Positions 12,229 through 27,863 of a stretch of DNA of 64,000 nt are shown in pieces. The translations under genes and the position numbers were made by a program. Position 1 is the stretch's first letter. Every line of letters begins with the position of its first letter. A model generated the notes under the pieces. That model had not been told where the DNA came from and made no database searches. It worked only from the letters and a program-made list of their open reading frames with translations. The stretch lies in the NCBI GenBank assembly GCA_023055425.1, contig JALGPY010000003.1, positions 68,742,991 through 68,806,990 on the forward strand. The letters are read 5' to 3'. The DNA is from Linanthus parryae. Lineage: Eukaryota > Streptophyta > Magnoliopsida > Ericales > Polemoniaceae.

Positions 12229-13023
12229 GTGTTGTGTTCAATGGAAACCCCAATTAAATCATATCGCGGATTGAACATGGCTCACCAACCTCGTTGGACC
12301 TCTGTGACAGAATCGTGGTGCCAGGCTCTTCCATTCATTCCATCTCCAAACACAGAAAACAACATAAAACTCTTCAGTAATGATTCAGATGATAGCCCCA
12401 AAGATCCCTCAATGGACCGATGGATTTTGAGGAACAGGGTGGAGAAATCTAGTTTCACCGGGGAATCCTTAACCTCCGTTGTAGCCAAAGAGGAGGCCAA
12501 ATCGAAAAAAGATGTGGTACCTTTACAGGAGCATGGACCAAGCAAGAAGAGGAGGCAAGGCCCGATAGAGGAAAAACTAACAATGTCGGGTTGGCTGGGA
12601 TGTTTCCCAGCACAGGATAAAGAGGTCTCGGTGTTATGCCTTACTGCACCAAAGGCTAGTGTTATTGTGGACTTCATGTGCACAGGTGAGTACGTACACA
12701 CTCTACTACCAATGAATTGGCTGGTGGTTGCGGGACCAATGGAGCCGCGCACGGTCGCCATAAACTATCCGATTAAAGTTATGTTGTGAAATCATGTTGA
12801 AGCAGATTATACTGGGTTTTGAAAGATTTTCAAAGACAAGATGGCGTTGCATATTCCCAACATTCTTTTCATCACGGAAACAAGGCTCGTCGGGGAAAAA
12901 GCAAAGAATTTGTGTTCCAGCCTAGGCATCGACATGGCATTCGTTGCTCACCCGAATGAATTTGGTGGATTGGGTTTTGTGGGAAACTTATTGTGTCACC
13001 TGCGATGTCCTAGTAGTTTGTGA
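12229..13023 (+). pseudogene. LINE fragment: probable ORF1 tail and endonuclease start
   Basis: Two consecutive frames (12229-12789 and 12841-13023). The second reads IPNILFITETR...GGLGFVGN, which matches the N-terminal part of plant L1 endonucleases (the 'P..LFL.ETR' block followed by a GG.. motif). The first frame, polar with a KKRRQG patch, would then be the end of ORF1; that is inference from position. No RT follows, so the copy is truncated or interrupted. It differs from the LINE at 48725-54368. Confidence 0.5.
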
Positions 13024-14230
13024 TTTTCAAGTCATGCCTCCGTGACGGTCGTGTAGCACTGATTGCCATTACTTTGTGTTCGTAAAAGTCCAGTTAATGT
13101 AGGGATGTAGTTATGAGGTGTAATCCGATGTTTAGATGGAGACAAATATTCTCGTAATCATTTTTTTTTTGGTATTTTACATATTTCGCATCTATTTTGA
13201 CAAGTACTTGTGCTAATATGTCCAACGTTGATCATCAATGTCGATGGTTTACTTCAAATGTGTGCAAGGTTATCCATTTCAAAGCATTCTAGAAAATTTT
13301 ATAATTATTTCAATATATTTCATGAAAGCTACTTCCTATTTCAAAACCAGCAAATGGAACCGGTGAATATTTCATGACATTTGTAACCTATTCCATAGTA
13401 CTTGGCGAGTCGGACCCATCCTGGCGCACCGTTTTTGTCCCAACCCGCGAAAATTTTTATCATTTTGCATATATTTTTGAAAATACAGGCGAAGTCGGGC
13501 TGCCTTTTGGTCAAACTGGTTAAAAAAAAGGCCAGGGTCCCAAGGAACCCTAAAATATCGCCCGCACCATAGCCACACCCTAAAATTGTATCCTTCAAGA
13601 TATAAAAAAATTACAATAGACCAACAAAGTTTAAACATGTAAGTGTCAAGTTTCTAAATGCTTTGTTCTATTCGATTGTAGTTGCGTCTAAATTATGTCC
13701 TCCTATTTGACAAATAATGAACCAACAATGGGTTTATTTCAATAAAACCATATTATAAAGATATCATTATACAATAAAGGAAATAAATTAAAAGGCGTGC
13801 CTCAAGAGTTACAAATCATGTATAGTTAAATTCAATAAAAACTTGTGACTAATAAAATCGATATTTTAGAAGTCATTCTAAAGTTACAAAGTATAATTTG
13901 TTTAAACTAAATTCCTTTGCCGCTAATTCAAATTAATAAGAAACCATTGAAGGGGCGTAGGAAAAAAAGTCATCTCCTCCCAGTTATATTTTTAAAATAC
14001 TTTAATAACATTATATGAATAGAAATTATATATTCAATTGTAACTAACAGTGTACAATAATAATACATAAAAAGGTGTGCATAACACTATAATTTAAATA
14101 CTAATTTAGTATTTATGTTTTTCTTACTTGTTGAAGGTTAGCATCCGTATGGAACCTTAAGAAGTTGGTATACAATTACTTTTATTTACAAATATTTAAA
14201 TTAATAAGGGTACCAATTAGATGTGACATA
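13024..14230. other. AT-rich intergenic sequence, flank of the large inverted-end element
   Basis: No supportable gene. The last ~190 bp (14040-14230) resembles 47470-47661, showing that it belongs to the dispersed or tandem repeat found again right of 47082. This similarity identifies the empty site of the element that begins at 14231. Confidence 0.6.
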
Positions 14231-14362
14231 CTCCCTACGTCCCGTCCAATGCTTGAATTTTTCCTTTTAGGGACGTCCCAACCAATTCTTAAAATTTTTC
14301 TAAAATGGAAAGATTCTACACCCCAAAATACCATTTTACCCTTTATAAAAAAACAACATATC

Positions 14363-17166
<2,804 letters not shown>

Positions 17167-17167
17167 G

Positions 17168-17182
17168 TTGGTATCAGAGTCG
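17168..17182 (+). promoter_or_regulatory. Primer binding site, initiator-Met type
   Basis: TTGGTATCAGAGTCG starts two bases after the LTR end. TGGTATCAGAG is complementary to the 3' end of initiator methionine tRNA, the usual primer for chromovirus and copia elements. It fixes the element's orientation as +. Confidence 0.85.
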
Positions 17183-17640
17183 ACGGTTCCAATGCTAGTA
17201 CGACTTTTCTATTTCCATTAAATAAAGATTAAATTTTTCAAAATTAAAATGGACATAGGATAAAACCGGAAATAAAACTAAACAAGTCGGGGATGTGGGT
17301 TAGCATAGCCGTCGTTTAAATTTTCTAAGTGTGATTATTTGAATTTCCCTATTAATTTTGAAGGGTTAATTTTTTATGTGGATTATTTGACGGCTGGATT
17401 AATAAAAGTTTACGTGTTCAAGACGTATGTGATGCATGTATGTGAACTGGAGTAGAGTCCTTTTCGATCTTGGTAACCTAGATGTCATCTTAAGTTAGAT
17501 TACGTGGACCGAAAGGTGAATGTCTATCCTATATGAGTATAACTAGTGGACCCAAAATCCAAATCGTGTCTGCCTTAACCATCCTCTCAGATGTGAAGAC
17601 AGACAACCTCTACTATACGATCCAGTACCTTTTCTAGTCC
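17183..17640 (+). other. Untranslated leader of Tekay-like element
   Basis: No ORF of note. It lies between the primer site and the start of the inverted pol block; the gag start region that would normally follow is absent. Confidence 0.5.
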
Positions 17641-17649
17641 GATAAATTT

Positions 17650-19130
17650 GGGCTCAGCTTTCCTTTCTAATTAAAAGCATAATTCCTTTGGTAGGTGAAA
17701 CCCTTATGAACACTTTTTCGCCAACCTTGAACTCCAATGGCCTTTTCTTCAACCCTCTCAAGTCTGTTGTCGATCATGGACCGCCTTCATCCTTTGCTGA
17801 ATCACCCGAATGTGGTTTGTCGAGTCCTCAATCATTAGTTTCCAAGAATAATTGCCTCGCTGATGTCGCTCCAACTCAGTGGTGTCCTTCACTTCCTCTC
17901 GTACAATGCTTCTCATGGTTCCACCCCTATTCTTGCAGGGTAGCTATTGTTACAAGAAGATTCGATAGATGGTAAAATGTCCACCCATGAACCTCCGAAA
18001 GTCCAAAATGCCAGTCTTAGCATGTCTTCAACGTTTGAATCGTCCTTACAGTCTGCCCATCCGTAGCTGAGTGAAATATTGTACTGAACCTCAGCTCCTA
18101 CCCATAGCCTTTTGTAACTCCTTCCTGAAGCGTGATAAGAAGTTTGGATCTTTATCTGAAATAATCAAGCCAGGTACTCCTTGTAGTCTTACCACGTTCT
18201 TGATGTATGCGTCTGCCCTCTTTTCCCTGTTCCATGTGTCCTTCACTGGACTGAATATTGTCGTCTTGTTCTGTCGATCGACTACCACTCAAATCTGATT
18301 CAACCAAATAGTCAAAACAGGTAAAGCTGTAACAAAGTTCATTGAGACAAAATCTCATTTCCATACCAGTATCTCCAATAGTTGCAACATTCCATCTGGT
18401 CTCTTGTGCTTGAATTTGACCTTTTCACATGTCTAACATCGAATACGAAGTCACTACTTCCTTCTTCATACCTTTCCACCAAAAGTTTTTTTTCTTCAAA
18501 TCCTTGTACAACTTGTTCCCTCCGAGATGTACCAAATATGGTGTTATGAGCTTCCTTCATAATCTTCTCTTTAACATTCGCGCATATCATTGGTACACAC
18601 CCTCTTTCCTTGAATTTCACTCTACCATCTTCCTCCGCTTTGAAATCGAGTGCTTCGATTTTTTTAGAGTTTCTCCTTGATTTTTCTTTCGGAAAGAATT
18701 TTCGTTATTTACTTCTTTTATCTCTATAAATTTCCAGTACTATCGTCAAATTACACTGCATTTTACCCGTGGTTCCCTTCATGCAAACTTCAACCTCCAT
18801 CCTTCAAAACCCTTCGCAAAGCTTACGTGGCAAAGCCCACATTGCACTTACCGTATGATCCATCTTTCGAATCAATTCATCCTCTACTACATTGGATTTT
18901 CGTTCTTATTATTGGATCTTAATGTCGTAGTCCTTCAACAACTTTAACCACCTCCTTTGTCGCATATTCAAGCTCCTTTTTGGGTTAGTATTTACTTCAG
19001 GCTCTTGTCATCTGTAAAAATCTTGCAAGTCATACCGTTGAGATAATGCCTCCAGATCTTCAGTGCAAACACTATGACTGTGAACTCCAATCATGAGTAT
19101 GGTAATTCTCCTCTCAAGACTTTAGTTTCC
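17650..19130 (-). pseudogene. Inverted RNase H-integrase block of Ty3 pol
   Basis: Read on the minus strand, with frameshifts and stops: RNase H C-terminal half near 19120-18890 ([33 protein letters not shown]); integrase zinc region near 18620-18420; core near 18360-18090 (VVDRQNKTT, IISDKDPNFLSRF); C-terminal part near 17800-17650 (VIQQRMKAVHDRQQ, FKVGEKVF). It is antisense to the LTRs, primer site and polypurine region that enclose it. The last recognisable residues adjoin, in protein order, the sense-strand piece at 19190-19530, which points to an inversion in place rather than capture of foreign sequence. Confidence 0.75.
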
Positions 19131-19179
19131 TAGAAGCATAAGAAATCATTCTATCATTTTGAACGCATCGCAATAGTAT

Positions 19180-19535
19180 GCAAATTCTCCACCTTCAGCA
19201 GCTAACGTTCACACAGGTGCTGACGTCAGCCTATCTTTTAGTGTTTGTAGTACGTAGAGTCCATAACGTTTTCATGTGTCCCAACTCTAATCTTATGTTC
19301 CTGGCCCAAGTCATATCCTTGATTCCTCTCTTATCTTTGAACAACAACCAATCGAAATCCTTGACTCAAGACCAGGAACACCCGTACCAAGTCCACCACA
19401 CTGGTCAAAGCCTTTGGTCAAACCGCCTGACAAAAGAAGAAACATGGAAAGCCGATTCAGACATAAAGAACCATTACCCACATAACAGCCATGCTTTTAA
19501 TTATCGTCTTGTCTTGTTATTATGTGCACACTAGA
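19180..19535 (+). pseudogene. Integrase tail/chromodomain-type end of pol, sense strand
   Basis: The frame contains RVHNVF followed by ISLIPLL and then KEETWKADSDIKNHYPH, the pattern of a chromovirus C-terminus (VHNVFHVS..., then the 'EATWE...YP.LF' end of the chromodomain). It is degenerate. It lies directly before the polypurine region of the right LTR, in the expected orientation. Confidence 0.65.
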
Positions 19536-19559
19536 ACTGCATACTTGTATTGGGAGATT

Positions 19560-19609
19560 TGATTTACTTTAAGCTTCTAGGACGAAGCTTTGTTTTAAAA
19601 GAGATGTGA
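19560..19609 (+). promoter_or_regulatory. Pre-LTR region with purine tract
   Basis: TTCTAGGACGAAGCTTT, then TTAAAAGAGATGTGA, directly precedes the LTR start TGTGATACCCC. This is the usual ending of Tekay-type elements (a 'GAGGACGAA' block, then a purine-rich stretch). The purine tract is weak in this copy. Confidence 0.55.
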
Positions 19610-19715
19610 TGTGATACCCCAGTATTTTATGGGGTATTTTTGGACATTTGATGAATATTCGGGGCCATTATGTGAAGTTCTAAAAGTAATTTTTCCTTTA
19701 TTTAAAAAGTATTTC

Positions 19716-19777
<62 letters not shown>

Positions 19778-22330
19778 ATTATCATCGTTAATTATTTCAT
19801 AAAAAAACATTTTCTTTTTAAGATGACAACTTTTTTCTATATACGTAGTGTGTGTAAACTTGTGGGTGAATTGTAACGTGTCACGTAAGGTTTTTAGCGT
19901 GTCCAAAAGTGTAGTTTTGATTAATTAGTACGTAGTGAACCACCGCGATAACTGGTACACCCGTCACACCATAATCATCCACCATCTTCATCTTCCCCAA
20001 ATTTCCTTTTGTGTTCACAGTGAATAACCCTTGATTTTCCGGCGAATCCTCCTCTGAAAACTAAGATTTTACCTCCGTTTCTTCAGGTTTCCATCCCGAT
20101 TAATCCCCATCAAGTCATAGACCCAAGCCTTGCAATCAATTTTGCCAAAATTGATTCCCAAATCGAAGCCGAAATCCCGTCGATTTTTCAATCGGGTTAA
20201 TTCAAGAATGAACCCAGCTTCTCTCTCTCTTTCACTCCCTCTCTCTCCTCTCACGCTCCCTCTCGTCGCAAACTCTCTCACCCTCTGTTTCTCTCTTGAT
20301 GCGCTCTGTTTTGCCGGCAAAGGAACCGAACCCAGGTCCGGCAAGAAACCGAACCCAGGTCCCGACGCCCGCCGTTCGCCGCCTCCTTCTGCCCGTCGCC
20401 GTCCTCCTCCACTCGAATCGCCGTCGCCATCACCGACCCAAATCGCTGCCACCTTCCACCGGTTCGTTGTCCTTCATTCGGTAACTGTCCAAGCCCTCTG
20501 TCAATTCGATTCTCCATTTTATTATCCCAAATCTTGTGTTAGGTTGAATATGTTTGGTTGTGGGTTTTCAATTGTTGGAAATTAATGGGTTGTCCAATTG
20601 ATATGTTTTACAGTGGGTTTGCGCAGGGAAGAAACTGAATTGAAGTGGTATGAATTAGTGGGAGGAGTTTTGTGCTCAGTCCGAAACTTTAAGGGGGATT
20701 GTTTGTATGTTAAATAAACTGTGGGTATGTTATTGCTTTTAGCAATCTGTTTTTATCTTGTATATTTACTATTTGTAATTTAAATTGTTTTAGCATATTG
20801 AAACTAGTATTTTTATTTTATATTAATAAATATAAATATCACCCTCTCTATATAAATGTATATATAACTTTTAATCAAAATAAAATAGTGTTTTATTAGT
20901 ACAAGAGTATAGTGTTATATTTTATTTTCCTAAACCACCAACTAGTCTCGTTTTTATATATATCGGAAAAATAAACTATTTCTACTTAATAGTGTTGTTT
21001 TACTGATATGACTTCTATAATAAAGGTAAATTAAGTTTTAGCCTCATTAAAAATACTCTTTTGTTAATCAAAATTTAAATTTAAATAGCTATCTTTTATA
21101 TTTATAAATATTAGACACTATAAATATTCTGCAATATTAAATAAAGTTTCTTTACCACAACTGTTATTTTATATATATACACCAATATTTTTCTTAATAA
21201 ATATGTATTCAAACCGTGCAACTCTTAGATAGTAAAAATATAATTTCTTCCGGGGATCTCTTGGGGGCTTTCCCTTGCATTCATATTTAATTGCGATAGC
21301 TGTGTAGATGAATATGTGTTAATATAGGATTATGTGATTATTGTAGATTCAAAATTCGTATGAGGCGAATTCGTTGAGGAACCCTACTACTAGCTTTCGT
21401 ACTTGCTTGTGTGTGAATCTCTCTCCATTGTAAGCTTATATGCACAACATCTTCAAATACCAAAATGTGATGTTTCGTGTGCGTTATCTCAATTTGTTAT
21501 TCGGTTACGCCTTGCAATACTTTGAATTCTTCTAGCGTTTTATTTCAAACGATTTGAGAAGCATGTGGTCACTATTTGAAATTGTGGTTTATTACTCTCG
21601 TGAAATAATAAAGAAAAATTTACGATAATGAAATTAGGACGATGTGCAGAGGATGTGCGTGAAGGCTACGGTCGGGGACACACGTGCGTTGATTCCCCTT
21701 AGGGTTTATACCCATTTATGTTCTCGTGGAAACTATGAGTAGTACCTATGCATTGTAGGTCACTACTGTATAGGGGTGTCGACACTTAAGGTCTCATTAG
21801 TATGGTTTGGGCGGGATAGCGAAGGGCTATCTACTAACGTTCGCGGAGAATCTGGATTAGTGATATCCCAAGAAGCACCCCAATTCTATTATTTATTGCT
21901 TCGTGACCTCTCTGTCCACATCGTACCTGTTGGGGCTCGTGGGCTACGGCTCAACCAAATAATGAATAAAATATGGTTACTGCTTATCTTACTGCTCATA
22001 TTCTCGTGTTAGCCAAAAACTCTATCTTTACGTGTTGTGGTATAATCTTACTCAGTTTTTACTGATAATGTTTTTCTGCGGTCGGCTGTTGCTATTTCAA
22101 AACCCACAGGTCCAGAAAAAGGTGGGGGAACGCGCACACGAGCTAAATACTAGGATCGAGCTGTTAGTAGACTTCCACGTTTAGTTTGTTATTCTTTTTT
22201 ATTTTAAACAAATTTTTTCACATTCCTGTTTATTAATGTTCGGATGGTTTCTCCTTTTATTTTCAATAAAGTACTATTTGGATTATCGTTAAGTTGTACT
22301 AGCAGGAACCGTATGATCCGGGTTGTTGCA
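19610..22330 (+). repeat. 3' LTR of Tekay-like element
   Basis: 2721 bp from TGTGATACCCC to GGGTTGTTGCA, collinear with 14363-17166. It differs by many substitutions, a shorter TTA tract and several small indels. Confidence 0.88.
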
Positions 22331-22335
22331 ATATC

Positions 22336-22462
22336 CTTTTTAATTGGATCTAATTAAATAAATTAACAAACTAATCTAAATGATTAGACCCAAATACAAA
22401 CTAAAAGACTAATTAAACAAATCCAACTGAAAGAAAGCCCAACCCAACATATACCTAACCCT
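22336..22462. other. Segment of the inverted-end element between two insertions
   Basis: About 127 bp of AT-rich non-coding sequence separating the Tekay-like element and the copia element; part of the 14231-47079 host element. Confidence 0.6.
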
Positions 22463-22467
22463 AATTT

Positions 22468-23898
22468 TGTAGGGTTTTGATTCATGGATCGCGCAACGGA
22501 AGCATAATCAAACAATTAGCCATGCAAAACCCTCCAAGGATCACAAGTCTAGATGCATAACGATAGTAAAGGTAAGAAATCATAAACACACCTTTGGGTT
22601 CTCCTTGATGACTTCAAACGCGAATAGTGTCACGTTCTCTATAGTTGATCCACGCCTAGAGTTGCTCCTAGATCTCCCAAACTCTTTGGTGCTAGCCCGA
22701 AATAAGAGGAGGGTGAAGGAATCACGCAAAACGAGACAAAAAGAGGGGCTCGGCCCTCTTTTGGCCGACGGGGTGAGGGGCGGCGGCAAGGGACGGGTTC
22801 GGCCCTTGTTGCTTGCTCTCTCTCTCCTTTGTTCTCTCCCACTCTTGTTATGATCACTAATGAGCATAAGTTATGAGGAAGGAAGGAAGGAGGGTCCTTT
22901 ATATAGTCCAACAACTCCTTGTTAACTACATAAAGGACTTATTCTAGTCCTACTAGAATTCAATTTAGTCCCTTCCTTGCAAATTAGTCCCTACTAAGTT
23001 TGCAAGGGTTTGCAAAGTGATCCTTCTAATTAATTAATCCAATTAATTAATTCCCAAATCTAGTACAACTCTATATAGCGTGTGACCCCATAGGTTCTAT
23101 CTAGTTGGTAGCAACTATTTGCTAATATGGAGCGGTTTCTAGCAAAACATCCATTCTAGCCAACTAATAGAATAGTCATCTAGACAACCTTGTACAAGTA
23201 ATTGTCTCATCCTTTTGCCTCCATATCCGGATTGGACACGAGACATACAAGTCACACTCGTATATCCAATCCCTAGTTTCTCGATCCATGGAATAGCCTT
23301 ATTCGTGCAAATAACATCAATATCCCATATATTGATTTATTTGAGTCTGGCCAGACATTCTATAAGCACTATCCTTCGAGTGGCCTAGGATATTTGCTCC
23401 CGTTATGTGGGAGGGGCAAATCCTCTCTACGTCCACTACGATCTCTAAGCTTGCTTCTCATTGTATCCAGTACACGCCTTTATAACTACCCAGTTACGGT
23501 GTAGCGTTTAACGCTACCAAGATCACAATGATCCACAACTAGAATATCTAGTGACTTCAAGTCTAAGGATGACAATACCATTGCACCGCGAGAAGCACTT
23601 GTGACTCAACATAACATGTATGTAGCCTTCTCGATGATGGGTCAATCCAGTGCAACATTCCGTAATGCACACCTATGTGTTGGATCGTGATATCTCCATA
23701 TCAATCCAACCCCATACTAGTCTATAGATGATTGTCCCATTTAATCATTATACTTGACTAGGGATATTTAAGATAAACAACACAATTGTAAATCTAAGGA
23801 CTTCATTATATTAAATATCCAATAAATAATAAATGAATTTTCTAGCCATATACAAATTCATACTAAACTAGATTGCCTCTAGGGCATCTATTCCAACA
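22468..23898 (-). repeat. 3' LTR of copia element
   Basis: In element orientation it starts TGTTGGAATAGATGCCC at 23898 and ends CCCTACA at 22468. Spurious ORFs around 22580-22867 recur in the other LTR and are not genes. Confidence 0.92.
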
Positions 23899-23909
23899 GT
23901 CTCCCACTT
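23899..23909 (-). promoter_or_regulatory. Polypurine tract of copia element
   Basis: On the minus strand AAGTGGGAGAC lies directly before the 3' LTR. It is the standard plus-strand primer form for plant copia elements. Confidence 0.85.
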
Positions 23910-23912
23910 GCA

Positions 23913-26900
23913 CTAGAGCCAATCTGGCGCATCTCGTATGCCCATACTCCTAGTGTGCCCTTCATGCTTCCACTGCGTGAGAGGCTTCGTGAGCGGGTCT
24001 GACAGATTATCATCTGTAGGAATCTTGCATATCCGAACGTCTCCTCTATCGATAATATCTCGAATCAGATGAAACTTCCTTAGCACGTGCTTGGACTTCT
24101 GGTGCGATCTGGGTTCCTTTGATTGCGCGATCGCCCCAGTGTTGTCACAGAACAACTCCACTGGATCCGCAATGCTAGGGACCACTCCAAGTTCAGAAAC
24201 AAACTTTCTGATCCAAACAGCCTCCTTTGCTGCGCCATTTGCAGCAATGTACTCAGCCTCTGTTGTAGAATCAGCTACCGTCTCTTGCTTGGAACTCTTC
24301 CAGCTCACCGCTGCTCCATTCAGGCAAAACACATATCCCGACTATGATCTAAAGTCATCTCTGTCAGTTTGGAAGCTTGCATCAGTGTAACCCCTTACAC
24401 GCAACTCTTCCTCACCGCCAAACATCATGAAAGCATCCTTAGTTCTTCTCAAGTACTTTAGAATGTTCTTGACAGCAATCCAGTGACTCTCACCCGGATT
24501 GGATTGGTATCTGCTTGTCATACTCAAGGCATATGACACATCTAGCCTAGTACATAACATGGCGTACATGATAGATCCTATGGCCGAGGCATAGGGAATC
24601 CTACTCATGCGTTCCTTCTCAATCCCATTGGAAGGACAACCACTCTTCGAAAGAGTGATTCCATGTGACATGGGCAAGAATCCCTTCTTTGAATCTTGCA
24701 TGTTGAACCGTTTCAACACCTTGTCAATATATGTACTTTGACTTAGGCCTAGCAACCTCTTAGATCTATCTCTATAGATTTTTATACCGAGTATATAGGC
24801 TGCTTCCCCTAAGTCCTTCATTGAGAAACACTTTCCTAGCCAATCTTTAACAGATTGCAGCATGGGAATGTCGTTTCCAATGAGTAGTATGTCATCCACA
24901 TACAAGACCAGAAAAGCTACAGAGCTCCCACTAACCTTCTTGTAGACACAAGACTCATCTTCGTTTCTGATGAAGCCAAACTCTTTGACCACTTCATCAA
25001 AACGTCGATTCCAACTCCTAGAAGCTTGCTTCAATCCATAAATGGATCGTTGCAGTTTACAGACTTTGTTGGCTTGCTTTGGATCCTCAAAACCCTCCGG
25101 CTGTATCATATACACGTCCTCGAGGAGATTCCCATAAAGGAATGCTGTTTTGACATCCATCTGCCAAATCTCATAGTCGTAGTATGCTGCAATTGCAAGT
25201 AGGATTCGGATGGATTTGGTCATAGCGACTGGTGAAAAGGTTTCATCATAGTCAATACCATGAATCTGTCTGAATCCTTTAGCCACCAATCGGCCCTTAT
25301 AGGTAATCACATTACCATCCATGTCGATCTTCTTATTGAAGACCCACTTGCACCCTATGGGCCACGCCCCATCAGGTGGTTCCACCAAAGTCCATACTTT
25401 GTTGGCATACATGGATTCCATCTCGGATCTCATGGCCTCAAGCCACTTCTGTGAGTCTGGGCCATTCATGGCCTCCTCATAGGTATTAGGCTCATCATCT
25501 ATGAGCATCGTGTCGCCGGAATCAGTTACGAGAAGTCCGTACCTCTCGGGTTCCTGGCGCACTCTACTAGATCTACGAAGCTCTTGTGTTACCTGAACAG
25601 GTGGCTCCACAATTGCTTGTGATTCCTGTTCATGTTCCATAATCGGTTCAGTGATTTGTGGTTCTTGAACTTCTTTAAGCTCTACATTCCTCCCACTTGC
25701 TTCTTTAGAGACAAACTCTCTTTCTAGAAACACGCCGTTCCGAGCAACAAACACTTTGTTCTCGGTTGGATTGTAGAAGTAGTATCCCTTAGTTTCCTTA
25801 GGGTACCCCACAAATTTACACTTATCCGATTTAGGCCCTAGCTTGTCTGATTGTAAACGTTTTACATAGACATCGCAGCCCCAAATCCTCATGAACGACA
25901 GTGTGGGACGCCTCCCACTCCACATCTCATATGGTGTCTTCATGACTGATTTAGATGGAACACGGTTAATGGTGAAAGCTGCACTTAATAGAGCGTAGCC
26001 CCAAAATGATAATGGAAGATCGGTTTGACACATCATAGACCGAACCATATCCAATAGGGTTCGATTCCTCCTCTCGGACACGCCATTCCATTGTGGCATT
26101 CCGGGTGGAGTGAGTTGGGATACGATCCCACACTCTCTAAGATAGTCGTCAAACTCTTGGCTCAAGTACTCTCCTCCACGATCCGATCGTAGAGCCTTGA
26201 TACTTTTGCCAAGTTGCTTCTCTACTTCATTCTTGAATTCCTTGAACACTTCAAAGGATTCGGATTTTGCCCTCATAAGGTACACAAATCCATATCTACT
26301 GTAATCATCAGTAAATGTAATGAAGTAGACATAACCACCCCTGGCAGGCGTGGCAAATGGCCCACACACATCGGTATGTATGAGCGCCAATTGCTCACTA
26401 GTCCTCTCACCTTTCTTATTAAAAGGGGACTTTGTCATTTTTCCCAATAAACAAGCCTCACATGTCTCATATGATTCAAAATCAAATGAGTCTAGTAATC
26501 CATCCTTATGGAGTCTAGATACACGTTTCTCATTTATGTGGCCTAAACGACAATGCCATAAATAAGCAGGATTTAAATCATTTATTTTAATCCGCTTGGT
26601 ATTAATTTTGTAGACAGGATTGCTTAGATCAAGGACATAAAGTCCATTAAATAATTGCGCACTAAAATAGTGAATATTATTCAAATAAAAGGAACAACAA
26701 TTGTTCTTTATTGAAATAATAAAACCTTCCTTGTCCAAACAAGAAATAGAAATAATGTTTCTGCTCATAGCAGGCACAAAATAGCAATTATTTTATTCTA
26801 AAATTAATCCTGAAGACAGAGATAGCTCGCACACGCCTATGGCCAACGCAGCAACCTTTGCTCCATTCCCAACGCGCAGATCTACCTCCCCTTTAGCCAA

Positions 26901-27863
26901 TCTTTTACTTATCTTTAGATCCTGCATATTTCGACAAATATGAGATCCACATCCAGTATCTAATACCCAAGATGTAGAGACAGTTAAATTGACATCTACA
27001 ACAAAAATACCTGGTGGTGGTGGAATCACTATTCCAAGCCTCTTGTCCTCCAGATATTTTGGGCAGTTCCTCCTCCAGTGTCCAGGCTGACTGCAGTAGT
27101 GACACTCACCCTTAGTCACGACCTTGGCAATGCCACCAACAGGCTTAAGAGCTTGTTCCTTGGTCTTGGCAACTGACTTGCCTTTGCCCTTGGAGGAAGA
27201 GGCAAACTTTTTGCCCTTTCCTTTATGCACCATCATAATGGCCTTGCCCTTACCCTTGTTGATGCTCTGTTCAGCCGTCCTCAACATGTTGAGTAAATCT
27301 GGCAGTGGTTTAACGATCTCGTTTATGTTATAGTTCATAATGAACTGTCCATAACTCTCGGGCAACGATTGCAACACGAGATCGGTTGCCAACTCTTGGC
27401 CGACCGGGAACCCGAGCCGGGCGAGATTCTCCAAGTACCCGATCATGCGGAGTACATGGGGTCCCACCGGGTTCCCTTCTGCCAGATGACATTTGAACAG
27501 TGCCTTTGAGACATCATACCTCTCTACCCTCGCCTGCTCTTGGAAGAGCTGCTTTAGATGTTCGATCATATCGACAGCATTCATGTTCTCATGTTGCTTC
27601 TGAAGCTCAGAGGTCATGGTGCAAAGCATTAGGCAGGCCGCATCATTAGCGTCATCAACACGCTTTTGATACGCCTTTAAGGCAACAGGTGTCTGATTCT
27701 CTGGACCTTCTGGAACATGCTCCTCTATTGCGTACAGTTTCTTCTCTTGCTTGAGAACAATTCTCAAGTTTCTGTACCAATCAAGAAAGTTGGTTCCAGA
27801 GAGCTTGTCCTTCTCAAGGACAGATCGTAGGGAATGTTGTGAACTCGATGAGTTGTTTGCCAT
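23913..27863 (-). pseudogene. Copia gag-pol polyprotein, two nonsense codons
   Basis: ATG at 27863 (MANNSSSSQHSL); an upstream in-frame TTG is not needed. The frame runs 1317 codons to 23913 without a frameshift, broken by TAA at 26793-26795 and TAG at 24342-24344. Domains: gag about residues 15-220; CCHC zinc knuckle CHYCSQPGHWRRNC near 260; protease WVLDTGCGSHIC near 300; integrase with HTDVCGP, SDRGGEYLS and GVSERRNRTLL; RT with WQMDVKTAFLYG and LYVDDILLI; RNase H with YTDASFQ, TTEAEYIAA and CDNTGAIA. Each stop fits one point mutation of a codon conserved in the family. It encodes all functions for retrotransposition; the stops probably silence this copy. Confidence 0.92.

Noticed and set aside
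12229..12789. 186-codon ORF as a host gene
   Set aside because: It is followed by a LINE endonuclease fragment in the same orientation, so a LINE ORF1 remnant is the simpler reading, although no domain proves it.
22580..22914. Overlapping ~90-codon ORFs on both strands, repeated at 29659-29993
   Set aside because: They are duplicated because they are inside the copia LTRs; there is no domain.
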